Shown: positions 7,967-17,577, counted from the first letter of the stretch. The stretch is 38,092 nucleotides of DNA from Candidatus Magasanikbacteria bacterium CG10_big_fil_rev_8_21_14_0_10_36_32 (GCA_002778465.1 PFBV01000006.1:1-38092), one strand, 5' to 3'. Translations and numbers: made by a program. Notes: generated by a model not told the origin, from the sequence alone.

Positions 7967-8791
7967 TTATTCAAAATCGCCGATAATTAAATACCTTCCG
8001 GAAAAAGAAACTATCTTCCTGTCTTTTCTGAAAATTCTTTTCCCCTGCTTCGGATGATCTTCGTAATCACTATCTATAATTCCATACAAATCCAAAAAAT
8101 TATTCATCTTAGCTGAAACGCGGATGCATCCTTTTGAATCTCTTTTGCCCAACCGCGGCTCACCGAAATTCGGATCAGTCGCGTGCATCATCATTCTTAT
8201 GTCAAAAGGAAAACCCTTTTTAATCGACTTTTGCCAGCCAAAATCCCACACTCTTGAATTCTTCACACCAAGTCCCATCCAACCCTTACTGTTTCTCGTT
8301 CCTTGAGCGCGATAACTCATGTGTTTGACTGAATTTTCGAAAATACCAGTCGGCGTAATATAATGTTTTGCCCTCATCGGATTACCGGTGGAAACTTTAT
8401 CCCATCCAATTACCGAAATTGTACCATCGGTTTTAAAAAATCCAACCATTATATTCTGCCTATTTTCATTTCTGTCTACGAATACGAAATATTGAAGTTC
8501 TTGTGCGCGAGAAGTTTCATTCATTTTATCGTTGATAAAATGAAACACTGCGGACAAATAATCCGGTTCATCAATTTTCAAAGAAGAAACATTTTGATTA
8601 AACTCCGCTTGCAAAACTGTAATTTCATCAACGATATTTTCCATCTTGAGTGACATTCTCCCTGAATTGGCAATCGCTTGAAATTGTTTAGTCTTTTTAA
8701 CAGTACTTTCTTCATTGAATGAAACTAAACATTCGGAACACGATAAAACCGTCAAAAAAATAAGAAAATTCGTCACCTTTTTCATGCTCAC
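7967..8791 (-). CDS. L,D-transpeptidase (YkuD) family protein
   Basis: Hydrophobic N-terminus; MMMHATDP...RDSKGCIRVS fits the YkuD catalytic HxxD/SxGCxR pattern. Start is GTG 8791 or ATG 8785. Confidence 0.8.
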   Translation of the reverse strand: MSMKKVTNFLIFLTVLSCSECLVSFNEESTVKKTKQFQAIANSGRMSLKMENIVDEITVLQAEFNQNVSSLKIDEPDYLSAVFHFINDKMNETSRAQELQYFVFVDRNENRQNIMVGFFKTDGTISVIGWDKVSTGNPMRAKHYITPTGIFENSVKHMSYRAQGTRNSKGWMGLGVKNSRVWDFGWQKSIKKGFPFDIRMMMHATDPNFGEPRLGKRDSKGCIRVSAKMNNFLDLYGIIDSDYEDHPKQGKRIFRKDRKIVSFSGRYLIIGDFE

Positions 8792-8969
8792 TACCGCCTT
8801 TCACGGCCATACCGGCACGATTATGAATCAATGTTTTTATTGTTAAAGAACAAATTGTTACCCCAAAATATACCATAAATAAACGTTTTTGTCAATATAC
8901 TTATTCAACTTGCTACAAATTGTTTTTTATGTGATATAATAAATATGCATAAATAACCAACAGAACTCT

Positions 8970-9629
8970 ATGACATTTACAGACATAACACCTATTCCCG
9001 AAAAGCAATCATCTCTTTTACGTAAATGGCCACACAAAGAATTGGCTCTGTCTATAATTTCAGCAGTCTTATTATTTATTGTGAGTCTGGTGATAAATCA
9101 TTTTGCTGGAAGTTATGCTACCGCTCGAGCCGGAAATCACGTCCGCGATATTATATTAGACAATATCCCCACTATTAATGTCAGCGGGATTTTTATTTAC
9201 GGTTTTGCAATATTTTTTATATTTGTAGTGGTCTTAATGTTTTGGAAACCACGTTTAACACCATTCATTCTTAAAAGTCTAAGTCTATTCATTATTATCC
9301 GTTCATTTTTTATTTGTCTGACTCACATCGGACCTCAACCACAAATGACTTTTATTCCTTCCGGGAGCATCGCCAATCTTTTTACTTTCACTGGTGATTT
9401 ATTTTTCTCAGCGCACACAGGACTCCCATTCCTGATGGCGCTTATTTTTTTAAAAAATAAATATCTACGTTCTGTCTTTTTAATTTTTTCGTTATTATTT
9501 GGCACGGTCGTGCTTTTAGGACATTATCATTACTCAATTGACGTCTTCTCCGCATTTTTCATCACTTATGGCATATACCACATTGCCAAATGGTTGTTTA
9601 AAAAAGATTACAACTATACAAAAATTTAA
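8970..9629 (+). CDS. PAP2-like / sphingomyelin synthase-type membrane phosphatase
   Basis: Multi-TM; FTGDLFFSAHTGLPFLMAL and GHYHYSIDVFSAFFITY resemble the conserved SGH/HxxxD elements of PAP2_C. Confidence 0.75.
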   Translation: MTFTDITPIPEKQSSLLRKWPHKELALSIISAVLLFIVSLVINHFAGSYATARAGNHVRDIILDNIPTINVSGIFIYGFAIFFIFVVVLMFWKPRLTPFILKSLSLFIIIRSFFICLTHIGPQPQMTFIPSGSIANLFTFTGDLFFSAHTGLPFLMALIFLKNKYLRSVFLIFSLLFGTVVLLGHYHYSIDVFSAFFITYGIYHIAKWLFKKDYNYTKI

Positions 9630-9694
9630 CTGCTTTTTTTACGGACAATGTAAAATATGATATAATATAAAACATAATTTATTAATTATTAAAT

Positions 9695-10168
9695 ATGAAG
9701 AAAAAAATCATCGTAACCTTAATTTTATTGGTTGTGATCGTCGCCAGCGCGATAGCTTATCGTTTTTGGTCTACTTCACAGGAAGAAAACTCCATAATAA
9801 TCGGGGGCGACAAAGATGAAGGAGGATGTTTGATTGCCGCCGGATATTCATGGTGCGAAGCCAAACAAAAATGTCTGCGTATTTTTGAAGAAGATTGTCT
9901 GTCTATAGAAGGAATTACTTCTGTTTTGGCAACGAAACACCGCAAATTAACTTCTGAAGTATTTATTGAAATCATCAAAGAAAATACGGAGTATGCCGCC
10001 GGACAGGTTTGGTACGATCAAAGAGGTGGCGAAGGCGGAGTTTTCTTGGCTACAAAAACAGAAGCCGGATGGGAAATTGTTTTTGATGGAAATGGCAGTA
10101 TTGATTGTGAAAGAATTAAACAGGAGTATACTTTTCCAGAAGATATGTTAATCGGCTTTTGTGACTAA
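9695..10168 (+). CDS. Membrane-anchored hypothetical protein with cysteine motif
   Basis: N-terminal TM helix; GGCLIAAGYSWCEAKQKCLRIFEEDC. Confidence 0.65.
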   Translation: MKKKIIVTLILLVVIVASAIAYRFWSTSQEENSIIIGGDKDEGGCLIAAGYSWCEAKQKCLRIFEEDCLSIEGITSVLATKHRKLTSEVFIEIIKENTEYAAGQVWYDQRGGEGGVFLATKTEAGWEIVFDGNGSIDCERIKQEYTFPEDMLIGFCD

Positions 10169-10199
10169 ACATATAGTAAATATTTAAATAAAAAAATAT

Positions 10200-11255
10200 A
10201 TGCAATTTTTAAATAACTTAAATTTAAAACCGACAAATATTTTAAAAATTGCTGGTTTGGTATTAGTGTCTGCTGTTGTAATTACTTTGGCTTTCCGATT
10301 AATCGGGTCTTCGCTTAAAACTCAAACTCAAAAAATTAGTATCGGCAACGCGATGTATCAAACTGCACCAAGTTATGATGCCGGCGGAATGGCATACGAA
10401 AAAAGCGCCAATATGACCTATGGACAAGATAGTATTACAATCGGCTTGTCTTCTCGCAATGCGGTTTCTGTTTCCACACCAATTACTCACTCTGAATCAA
10501 CAACCGGTGATAATGCCGAAGAATTTGAAGTAACCGAATACAACGCTAATATTGAAACTCGCCATTTACAAGACACCTGCGGACAAATTGCCTCTTTGAA
10601 ATCACGCGCTGATGTAATATTTGAAAATGCCAACGAATACGAACGAAGCTGTAATTATGGTTTTAAAGTTAAACGCGAAAATGTAGACGAAATACTGGCA
10701 ATTATTGAGGCGTTAAATCCGAAAGAATTAAATGAAAATACATATACCATTAAACGTCTGGTTGATGACTATACCAGTGAGGTGGACATTCTAAACAAAA
10801 AAATAAAATCCATTGAAGAAACATTAACTAGCGCGGTGAAGGCCCATGACAATGTTACCGCTTTGGCCGCCCAAACTCAAAATGTAGAAAGTTTAGCAAA
10901 AATTATTGACAGTAAAATCAATATTATTGAAAGATTAACTCAAGAGCGCATCAATATAAACGCTCAATTAGAGCGATTAGACCGCGCCAAAGCCGACCAA
11001 CTTGATAGATTAAATTATACGTATTTCAATGTTTATGCCGCAGAAGATAAGTTTGTTGATATACGAAACCTAAAAGATTCCTGGAAAGAAGCTATTAAAT
11101 CGTTTGTTCGCGACATTAATAAAGTTTTACAGGATATTACCATTAATCTGATTGCCTTAATGTTTATTGTTCTTCAATATATCATTTACTTCTTCATTGT
11201 TCTAATCGTAGTAAAATATGGTTGGAAATTAATCAGATACATCTGGAAAAAATAA
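10200..11255 (+). CDS. DUF4349-like membrane protein
   Basis: N-terminal TM, two-Cys extracellular region, long coiled-coil and C-terminal TM, in the layout of DUF4349 proteins. Confidence 0.7.
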   Translation: MQFLNNLNLKPTNILKIAGLVLVSAVVITLAFRLIGSSLKTQTQKISIGNAMYQTAPSYDAGGMAYEKSANMTYGQDSITIGLSSRNAVSVSTPITHSESTTGDNAEEFEVTEYNANIETRHLQDTCGQIASLKSRADVIFENANEYERSCNYGFKVKRENVDEILAIIEALNPKELNENTYTIKRLVDDYTSEVDILNKKIKSIEETLTSAVKAHDNVTALAAQTQNVESLAKIIDSKINIIERLTQERININAQLERLDRAKADQLDRLNYTYFNVYAAEDKFVDIRNLKDSWKEAIKSFVRDINKVLQDITINLIALMFIVLQYIIYFFIVLIVVKYGWKLIRYIWKK

Positions 11256-11269
11256 TATAATATTTTTCC

Positions 11270-12040
11270 ATGACTAAAAAACTGTTGATCGTAATTCCAA
11301 TTCTAACATTGACTATTTTGTTGTCAGCATCTTTAATTTTTTACGGACCGATTATTTTTCAGGAAGGCAATCCCCTTCCCCAACTAAACGGAATAATCCG
11401 GTTAAATTTTGGATCGGAAAAAATAATTAAGTTAGACACAAAGGAAAACAAATACATAACTAAAAACAAAACCGGACGCGATGAGATAATAAAATTAATG
11501 GAAAATAAAAATTATCAATTTGTTGAACAACTGGGTTCCGGATATTTATTTCAAACTCCAACTAATAAAAGTTTCGTTATCACCCGTCGTCAATATACGC
11601 AATACTACAGCATTTGGAAATTCCCAAGTACTGAATTAGAAACAAAAACAAACGATAATTTGGCTGAGCAACTTAAAGAATGTCTCCCAAAAAGCGACAT
11701 GGGCAGCTGGGAACAATGCAAACAACTGATGGATCAAATAAAAAATTTTGACGATTGTGTAAACGCCGGTTTTTCTATAATGAAATCAAATCCGCCTCAA
11801 TGTTTAACACCTGACGGAAAAAATTTCACCGACGAAACTAATAGTACTTGGGAAATGGCCATACAAGCCGTTACCAATTGTGAGGTAGAAAAAATTTTTC
11901 AATCACATAATCGGCTTGTAACTTTAAAATTAAGAAATGAAAACCAACTAACAGTCGTTGAACCAAAAATTGATGATATTATCACAATCGCAGAGATGTC
12001 GGAAGACAAATGCGGTCACATATTAATAGGAACCGAATAA
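11270..12040 (+). CDS. Membrane-anchored hypothetical protein with CxxAG...PPQCxTPDGxxF motif
   Basis: N-terminal TM; DDCVNAGFSIMKSNPPQCLTPDGKNFTDE. Confidence 0.65.
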   Translation: MTKKLLIVIPILTLTILLSASLIFYGPIIFQEGNPLPQLNGIIRLNFGSEKIIKLDTKENKYITKNKTGRDEIIKLMENKNYQFVEQLGSGYLFQTPTNKSFVITRRQYTQYYSIWKFPSTELETKTNDNLAEQLKECLPKSDMGSWEQCKQLMDQIKNFDDCVNAGFSIMKSNPPQCLTPDGKNFTDETNSTWEMAIQAVTNCEVEKIFQSHNRLVTLKLRNENQLTVVEPKIDDIITIAEMSEDKCGHILIGTE

Positions 12041-12061
12041 GTATAAAAAATTAAGCAAATT

Positions 12062-12089
12062 AAAAAACAGACCGCCCTGTCTGTTTTTT
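12062..12089. terminator. Bidirectional terminator between convergent genes
   Basis: AAAAAACAGAC...GTCTGTTTTTT. Confidence 0.8.
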
Positions 12090-12092
12090 AAT

Positions 12093-12593
12093 TTACATTA
12101 TTTTAATAATCTTGTACTTTAATTCATTGTCAGCAATTTTAATTTTAACAATATCACCTTCTCTCCGCCCAATTAATGCAGCGCCAATTGGAGAGTTGTG
12201 AGAAATAACACCTTGTTGCGGACGAGTTTCTTCAGAACCAAGTATCTGGTAAGTTTTTTGCCCCTTATTATTTTCAACTGTCACTTTGTGACCAAGTTGA
12301 ACCGTGCTAATTTGTTTTTGCGGTTTTATAATAACCGCCCGAATTAACTGGTTTTCCAAAATAAGAATATTATTATTTATTCCGCGCAATCTTCCTTTGG
12401 CCAGTTGATATTCAACATTTTCCGAAAAATCTCCCAATTCTGCCAATCTTCCAACTTCCGCCGCTGCTCTCGGACGGCTTATTTTTTTTAGTTTCTCTAA
12501 TTTTTTTTCCAGTTCGCAAAATTTATCCTCAGTCAAATGCGGATCAAGTTCCAGATGGGTGTACTTTCCAGGTTTTCTTTTTGGTATTTGCAT
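12093..12593 (-). CDS. greA: Transcription elongation factor GreA/GreB family
   Basis: AEVGRLAELGDFSENVEYQLAKGRLRGINNNILILENQL and the C-terminal domain SHNSPIGAALIGRREGDIVKIK. Confidence 0.9.
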   Translation of the reverse strand: MQIPKRKPGKYTHLELDPHLTEDKFCELEKKLEKLKKISRPRAAAEVGRLAELGDFSENVEYQLAKGRLRGINNNILILENQLIRAVIIKPQKQISTVQLGHKVTVENNKGQKTYQILGSEETRPQQGVISHNSPIGAALIGRREGDIVKIKIADNELKYKIIKIM

Positions 12594-12644
12594 CTACGCA
12601 TTATACAAACAATTAGCCATTTTGACAAACAAAAAGCCGAACTA

Positions 12645-12673
12645 TTGACTTTTATATGAAAATGGTGTAGAAT
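12645..12673 (+). promoter_or_regulatory. Sigma70-type promoter
   Basis: TTGACT - 17 nt - TAGAAT upstream of the ORF at 12705. Confidence 0.65.
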
Positions 12674-12704
12674 CCCGATTAACTTAATAGTTAACCTAAA
12701 TCAC

Positions 12705-13307
12705 ATGGGAAATTTTAATCGAGACAATCGATCCGGTGGCGGACGAAGTTTTGGCGGTGGCGGTGGCGGCGGACGAAGTTTTGGCGGTGGCAGAAATATG
12801 GGCAGACCCCAAATGCACAAAGCCACATGTAACCAATGCGGCAATGAATGTGAAATTCCATTCAAACCGACAGGTAGTCGCCCAGTTTTTTGTAGCACAT
12901 GTTTTGAAACTCAAGGTGGCGGAAAAAGCTTTGACCGTCCACGTTTCAACGACAGAAAACCAAATTTTAATGATCGCCGATCTAATTCTGACGACAAACA
13001 AATGCACGAAGCAGTTTGTGCTAAATGCGGAGAAACCTGCGAAGTTCCTTTTAAACCAATGATTGGGAAACCGGTTTATTGCACTCAGTGTTTTGAAAAA
13101 GGCGGAAAAAATACTTTGCAATTTAAAGAACAATTTGATGAGATAAACGCCAAATTGGATAAAATTATGAAGGCACTGAAAATTTCAGTTTCTACTGAAA
13201 AAGTCCAAGAACTTGTCAAAGAAGAAAAACCGAAAAAAACCGCCAAAAAAACTCCGGCACAAACAAAAACCCCGGCTAAAAAAATATTAAAGAAAAAGAA
13301 AAAATAA
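12705..13307 (+). CDS. CxxC-x17-CxxC zinc-ribbon protein with Gly/Arg-rich N-terminus
   Basis: GGGRSFGGGGGGGRSFGGG followed by two units of MHxAxCxxCGxxCExPFKPxxxxPVxCxxCFE; Lys-rich C-terminus. Confidence 0.8.
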   Translation: MGNFNRDNRSGGGRSFGGGGGGGRSFGGGRNMGRPQMHKATCNQCGNECEIPFKPTGSRPVFCSTCFETQGGGKSFDRPRFNDRKPNFNDRRSNSDDKQMHEAVCAKCGETCEVPFKPMIGKPVYCTQCFEKGGKNTLQFKEQFDEINAKLDKIMKALKISVSTEKVQELVKEEKPKKTAKKTPAQTKTPAKKILKKKKK

Positions 13308-13315
13308 ACATCTTC

Positions 13316-13349
13316 AAAAAAACACCTCTTAAGTTAAGGGGTGTTTTTT
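13316..13349 (+). terminator. Rho-independent terminator
   Basis: CACCTCTTAAGTTAAGGGGTG stem-loop flanked by A and T runs. Confidence 0.75.
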
Positions 13350-13422
13350 ATTATTTATATTCTTAATCGTGATTTTTAAATTGACTTTCCTCCCCTCTTT
13401 ACATATAATATATACTATAAAT

Positions 13423-13695
13423 ATGTATTATCTATATATCCTAAAATGTGCGGACGAAACTTTATATACCGGCATTACCGTTGATTTGTTTCGCCGGATA
13501 AAAGAACATAATTCAACTAAACTTGGAGCGAAATACACAAAAACTCGGCGGCCAGTTAAACTGGTCTATTCAAAAAAATTCCGCAATCGCTCAACAGCGT
13601 CAAAAGCTGAAAATCTCATTAAAAAATTACCTAAATTAAAAAAAATAAAATTAATAAAAAATTATTTAACTTTAAAACAAGTATATGAATTATAA
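13423..13695 (+). CDS. GIY-YIG nuclease family protein
   Basis: MYYLYILKCADETLYTGITVDLFRRIKEHN...KYTKTRRPVKLVY; ATG 13423 preferred over 13369. Confidence 0.9.
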   Translation: MYYLYILKCADETLYTGITVDLFRRIKEHNSTKLGAKYTKTRRPVKLVYSKKFRNRSTASKAENLIKKLPKLKKIKLIKNYLTLKQVYEL

Positions 13696-14329
13696 ATATT
13701 TATTCTTAATTTTTATAATATTAATTTTTGCCGGCGCGGGATGTGACAGGATTAAGTGGAAACAAGCTCCGATTGAAGGGGTCAGTACCAGCACGCCACT
13801 GACTATTGATTTACTAAACCCCATCACTTCTGAATATGTCAATATTATAATGGATCAGATTTCCACGGAAACTAAATGGCCATTGTATCAAGGAAAAACA
13901 ACTGATGGTGGTTCTTATTGGACAATCAGTCCACTAATACTAGAAAATCCACAATTTTGGTTTGGAGAAAAACAGGGTAAGGAATCGCCACAGATAAAAG
14001 CTGAACAAATAACAGATCAAGCTAGATTTGATATGTACAGAGAAACTCACTCAAAACCATTAACCAAAAAAACGGTTGACAAAAAAAATACAAAAATAAC
14101 AGAAACGATTGAAATGAGTAAACTCAAAACAACAACCTTGCCTTTGGGCACCGTGTTGTGTCATGAATTCAATGAGAATTCACTATTTGATCCCAATTTA
14201 AAAATGGCTGTACTCTACACTTCAGACGGATGGCGATTTGGAGCTTTCACTACAGAAAATTGCAACGAAGCAGTAAAATATATTAAAATGATAACCGAAA
14301 AATTTATTACGATTAATAATAAAAAATAA
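13685..14329 (+). CDS. Putative lipoprotein, hypothetical
   Basis: MNYKYLFLIFIILIFAGAGC lipobox-like signal; overlaps the upstream gene by 11 nt. Confidence 0.65.
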   Translation: MNYKYLFLIFIILIFAGAGCDRIKWKQAPIEGVSTSTPLTIDLLNPITSEYVNIIMDQISTETKWPLYQGKTTDGGSYWTISPLILENPQFWFGEKQGKESPQIKAEQITDQARFDMYRETHSKPLTKKTVDKKNTKITETIEMSKLKTTTLPLGTVLCHEFNENSLFDPNLKMAVLYTSDGWRFGAFTTENCNEAVKYIKMITEKFITINNKK

Positions 14330-15442
14330 ATGACAATCGCTTGGGTTAGTATTTTAATTTTTCTATCTTTGGCGATTATACTGAGCGCTAATTATTTTGT
14401 TTATTTTTCCATAATTCATTTTTTCTCAATTAATAAAAAAACGCACCGAATAATTTTATTGGCGTTGATTTTATTATCATTAAGTTTTATCGCGGCAATG
14501 GCAATGTCACGTTTAGACGGAAATCTTTTTTATCGAACATTTTACCTTCTCTCAGGCATTTGGCTTGGTATCCTATTTAATTTACTACTAGTATCAATAA
14601 TAATTTGGATCATTATTGGATTATTTAGATTAACTAAACAACATCTTAATAAAACAATGCTGGCCAGCATACTATTTTCATTAACCATAATTATATCTAT
14701 ATGCGGGGTTTGGAATGCTTTTCATTTAAAAATCACATATGTTACGGTAAAAATTCCAAATTTACCGCAATCGTGGACAAACAAACAAATCGTTCAAATA
14801 TCGGATACGCATTTCGGCATTGTTCACCGAATCGGTTTGATGAATAAAATAATTAAAGAGGTTAATAACATAAAACCAGCCGCCATGGTTATCACTGGAG
14901 ATTTATTAGACGGCTTAGACGGACAATTCTCTTTTTTAACTGACGCGTTAAACCGTTTACAAACAGAAAAAGGTGTTTATTTTGTCACTGGCAATCACGA
15001 AACATATGCTGGTGTTAAAGAAGTTTTTTCTAATTTGGCAAATACTCAAATCAATGTTTTAAAAAATGAAGTTGTGGATGTTGATGGTTTAAAATTTATT
15101 GGCATCAGTTATCCGGAAAAAGATGAAAAAAATACAGCGGTGGCAATAGCACAATCTTTACAAAAAGAATTTGCTGATAATCCCAACATTCTGCTCTACC
15201 ATTCACCAACTAATATTGATGAATTTAAAAATTTAGGTGTTAATTTACAATTATCCGGTCACACACATGAGGGTCAATTATTTCCTTTTAACTATATAGT
15301 CCGCTTAATCTACAAGAGAAGTGCTATCGGTTTGTGGCATTCGGATGATTATACTCTATATACCACCAGCGGCGCGGGCACTTGGGGTCCGGCCATGCGA
15401 ACCAATTCTCACTCTGAAATTGTAGTAATTACTCTACAATAA
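14330..15442 (+). CDS. Metallophosphoesterase, membrane-anchored
   Basis: N-terminal TM helices; ISDTHFG, VITGDLLDG, GNHETY, LSGHTHEGQ. Confidence 0.9.
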   Translation: MTIAWVSILIFLSLAIILSANYFVYFSIIHFFSINKKTHRIILLALILLSLSFIAAMAMSRLDGNLFYRTFYLLSGIWLGILFNLLLVSIIIWIIIGLFRLTKQHLNKTMLASILFSLTIIISICGVWNAFHLKITYVTVKIPNLPQSWTNKQIVQISDTHFGIVHRIGLMNKIIKEVNNIKPAAMVITGDLLDGLDGQFSFLTDALNRLQTEKGVYFVTGNHETYAGVKEVFSNLANTQINVLKNEVVDVDGLKFIGISYPEKDEKNTAVAIAQSLQKEFADNPNILLYHSPTNIDEFKNLGVNLQLSGHTHEGQLFPFNYIVRLIYKRSAIGLWHSDDYTLYTTSGAGTWGPAMRTNSHSEIVVITLQ

Positions 15443-15467
15443 TTTTTTAAATAACAAAATTAATCAT

Positions 15468-15490
15468 CTTGCTATTCAGCAAGTTTTTTA
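15468..15490 (+). terminator. Terminator of metallophosphoesterase gene
   Basis: CTTGCT ATTC AGCAAG TTTTTT. Confidence 0.65.
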
Positions 15491-15493
15491 TTT

Positions 15494-15517
15494 AAAAACC
15501 CCCGATAAAATCGGGGG
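15494..15517 (-). terminator. Terminator on the minus strand
   Basis: CCCCCGAT AAA ATCGGGGG with T run on the minus strand. Confidence 0.75.
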
Positions 15518-15529
15518 TGGACACAATCA

Positions 15530-15868
15530 TTAATCGCCTTTTAAAATCGACCGAGCTTTTTTCCGCCAGTCTTCTCCTGGTTTTACGTCATAAACATACA
15601 AATCCACTGAACGATCATGCGTATAAATTGCCCGTCCGGCAATTACCACCGGGATATAATGTTCGGATGAAGAAATGAAAAAATGAGGAGAAGGTAGCAT
15701 GGCCAAGTCACCAATATTTGGAATGGGTATGGCTTTAGGCCAACGTATTAACCAAGGTTCTCCCACAGCCACAGTAGCTCCGTTTGAACATCGTCTCCAT
15801 ACAATTGCTCGAACTTTAATAAACCTTCGTCCAAACAAATTTTTCAGCCAAGCCTTAATTCTTTTCAT
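15530..15868 (-). CDS. Hypothetical protein
   Basis: 112-aa ORF; ATG overlaps the end of the upstream zinc-ribbon ORF. Confidence 0.6.
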   Translation of the reverse strand: MKRIKAWLKNLFGRRFIKVRAIVWRRCSNGATVAVGEPWLIRWPKAIPIPNIGDLAMLPSPHFFISSSEHYIPVVIAGRAIYTHDRSVDLYVYDVKPGEDWRKKARSILKGD

Positions 15869-16094
15869 TGTGCAACCCTAACGCTTTTTCACTCTCGTAT
15901 TTGTTCTTCATATCAGACCATTTGCGAGCGGTCATTCTCCAGTGCAACAAACGACCACAATATTCACAGTTAATAAAAACTAACAACAAACTTCCTTCAA
16001 TCAAGGGTTCTCTACAAAAATCTACCGAAAAAAAACTACTCTTACGGCATCAGGGACACACGTGGTCCATTCCGAAACTTCTTTTCTGTTTCAT
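15855..16094 (-). CDS. Small zinc-ribbon protein with in-frame UGA (nonsense mutation, recoding or sequence error unresolved)
   Basis: AAGGAGGG Shine-Dalgarno then ATG 16094: MKQKRSFGMDHVCP(UGA)CRKSSFFSVDFCREPLIEGSLLLVFINCEYCGRLLHWRMTARKWSDMKNKYESEKALGLHNEKN. TGA at 16050-16052; not in ORF track. Confidence 0.6.
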
Positions 16095-16213
16095 GGTCCC
16101 TCCTTGTTGGGTTATTTATGATTTTATATTTGGCGATTATTAAAGAACAATTCTAATTAATAAATTAGGTGATTTTTTAAGGTTAACAAAAAAAATTGTA
16201 CCTGTCAAACAAA

Positions 16214-17545
16214 TTATAACAACAAATTATTACTAGTTGGTTCGGTCACGCCTTTAAAAACAACATCCATTATATTTGAAACTCCAAATTGCCGCCCATC
16301 TAAAAACCCAGACATGGCCGCCTCAGCCAACCAACCACTGTTTATCCAATCACATAACCATTCACAAGCGGCTTTCGGATCATCCTGTCCGATTCCCGCA
16401 CCAATTGTTTTTAACCATAGTTTATTATAAATTTCTTGCGATCCTATCGGTGGAGCTGTAATAACTGGCAAACCTAGAGCGGCATAAAAAACAAGCTCAC
16501 TCGGCTTAGTCCATAACACATCGGTGGTACGCAACGCTTCACTAAAAGACTTGAAATAATCTTCTTTATGAATATCAAAAATAATTTTTAAATTTTTACC
16601 GAGTATTTTTTCCAAACCGGCTTTTTTAATTTGACGACGAAAATAAAGATAAACATCATTGCGACTACCTGCAACTAAATTAAAATTAATTTCTTCATTT
16701 ATTAATGATTTCTTTAAACTCCATAGAATATTTTTAGCAAGATCTTTTTGTGCTCCAGCACCGCCCACTGCGAAAGTAAGTGTTGGGGGATGATCATGTC
16801 TCTCATCAATCTTAATATTTTTTAAAAACTGTTTGACGGTTTCTGAATATTTTTTGCGATAATGTTTTTCCGGATCCAAATTAATAATTCTATCAGCTAG
16901 GTCAGCTTTTAATCGTTCCAACTTATTTCCACCAAGATTTTCTTCAGGCAATGGAAAACCGGTTAAAAAAATTCTATTAGAAAGTACACCGTATAATTTC
17001 AAGCGTTCCACTACACGACGACATGGCGCCAGATACTTAATTCTGCTTTTTGCTGGATTTAATGCTACCCAAGTACGACTAATATCAGCATCGCACAACA
17101 CGCAATAAATATCATTTTTAAAATCATGTTCTTCGGCAAAAAAAGCAACAGCGAAAAAAGTGGTAATTAAAGGAATATCCTTTTGATTTAGATAATCTAT
17201 TAAATCTTTACCCCAACCAGAATGAATCAGCGCATACATTTGTTTCAATTGAAAATTTGGCTTCGATAAATTTCTGCGCGGATAAAATTTGGGTATAGCC
17301 TGAAATTTATCATAGGTATTGAAAATAAACTGTCCTACCAACGGAATTCTAGTTAAGCGAGAAATAAATTCATATATTCTACGAGAACTTTTCCAAATGG
17401 TTAAATCATTTTTTGGAATACCCGGATAATTATTGGCATTGATGACATGTCCAGTTGGAGAAAGGTGTTTTAACGGATAGGCCGCCCGCTGATGTCCATA
17501 ACCCATATCAACAGAGACTACCCAAGCTTTTTTTTCCATATTCAA
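16214..17545 (-). CDS. Putative glycosyltransferase (MGDG synthase/GT28-like)
   Basis: N-terminal VDMGYGHQRAAYPL, C-terminal TTDVLWTKPSELVFYAALGLPVITAPPIGSQE resembling a GT-B donor site. Confidence 0.55.
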   Translation of the reverse strand: MNMEKKAWVVSVDMGYGHQRAAYPLKHLSPTGHVINANNYPGIPKNDLTIWKSSRRIYEFISRLTRIPLVGQFIFNTYDKFQAIPKFYPRRNLSKPNFQLKQMYALIHSGWGKDLIDYLNQKDIPLITTFFAVAFFAEEHDFKNDIYCVLCDADISRTWVALNPAKSRIKYLAPCRRVVERLKLYGVLSNRIFLTGFPLPEENLGGNKLERLKADLADRIINLDPEKHYRKKYSETVKQFLKNIKIDERHDHPPTLTFAVGGAGAQKDLAKNILWSLKKSLINEEINFNLVAGSRNDVYLYFRRQIKKAGLEKILGKNLKIIFDIHKEDYFKSFSEALRTTDVLWTKPSELVFYAALGLPVITAPPIGSQEIYNKLWLKTIGAGIGQDDPKAACEWLCDWINSGWLAEAAMSGFLDGRQFGVSNIMDVVFKGVTEPTSNNLLL

Positions 17546-17577
17546 AACAGATAAATGAATTAATTAAATTTATTTGA

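Noticed and set aside
12736-13062. Plus-strand 108-aa ORF overlapping the zinc-ribbon gene in another frame
   Set aside because: Out-of-frame reading of the Gly-rich repeat; the 12705-13307 frame carries the CxxC motifs.
12696-13133. Minus-strand 145-aa and 65-aa ORFs opposite the zinc-ribbon gene
   Set aside because: Shadow ORFs created by the repetitive Gly-rich and Cys-rich coding strand; no own promoter or family match.
15855-16094. Genome-wide UGA recoding (Gly as in Gracilibacteria/Absconditabacteria, or Trp as in Mycoplasma)
   Set aside because: Roughly 30 conserved genes in the window are intact under the standard code with no in-frame UGA; a recoded genome should show many.
15868-16143. 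Plus-strand 91-aa ORF in the track
   Set aside because: It lies antisense to the zinc-ribbon ORF (15855-16094 minus), which has a strong Shine-Dalgarno, CxxC motifs and a coupled downstream gene; the plus ORF has no recognisable features.
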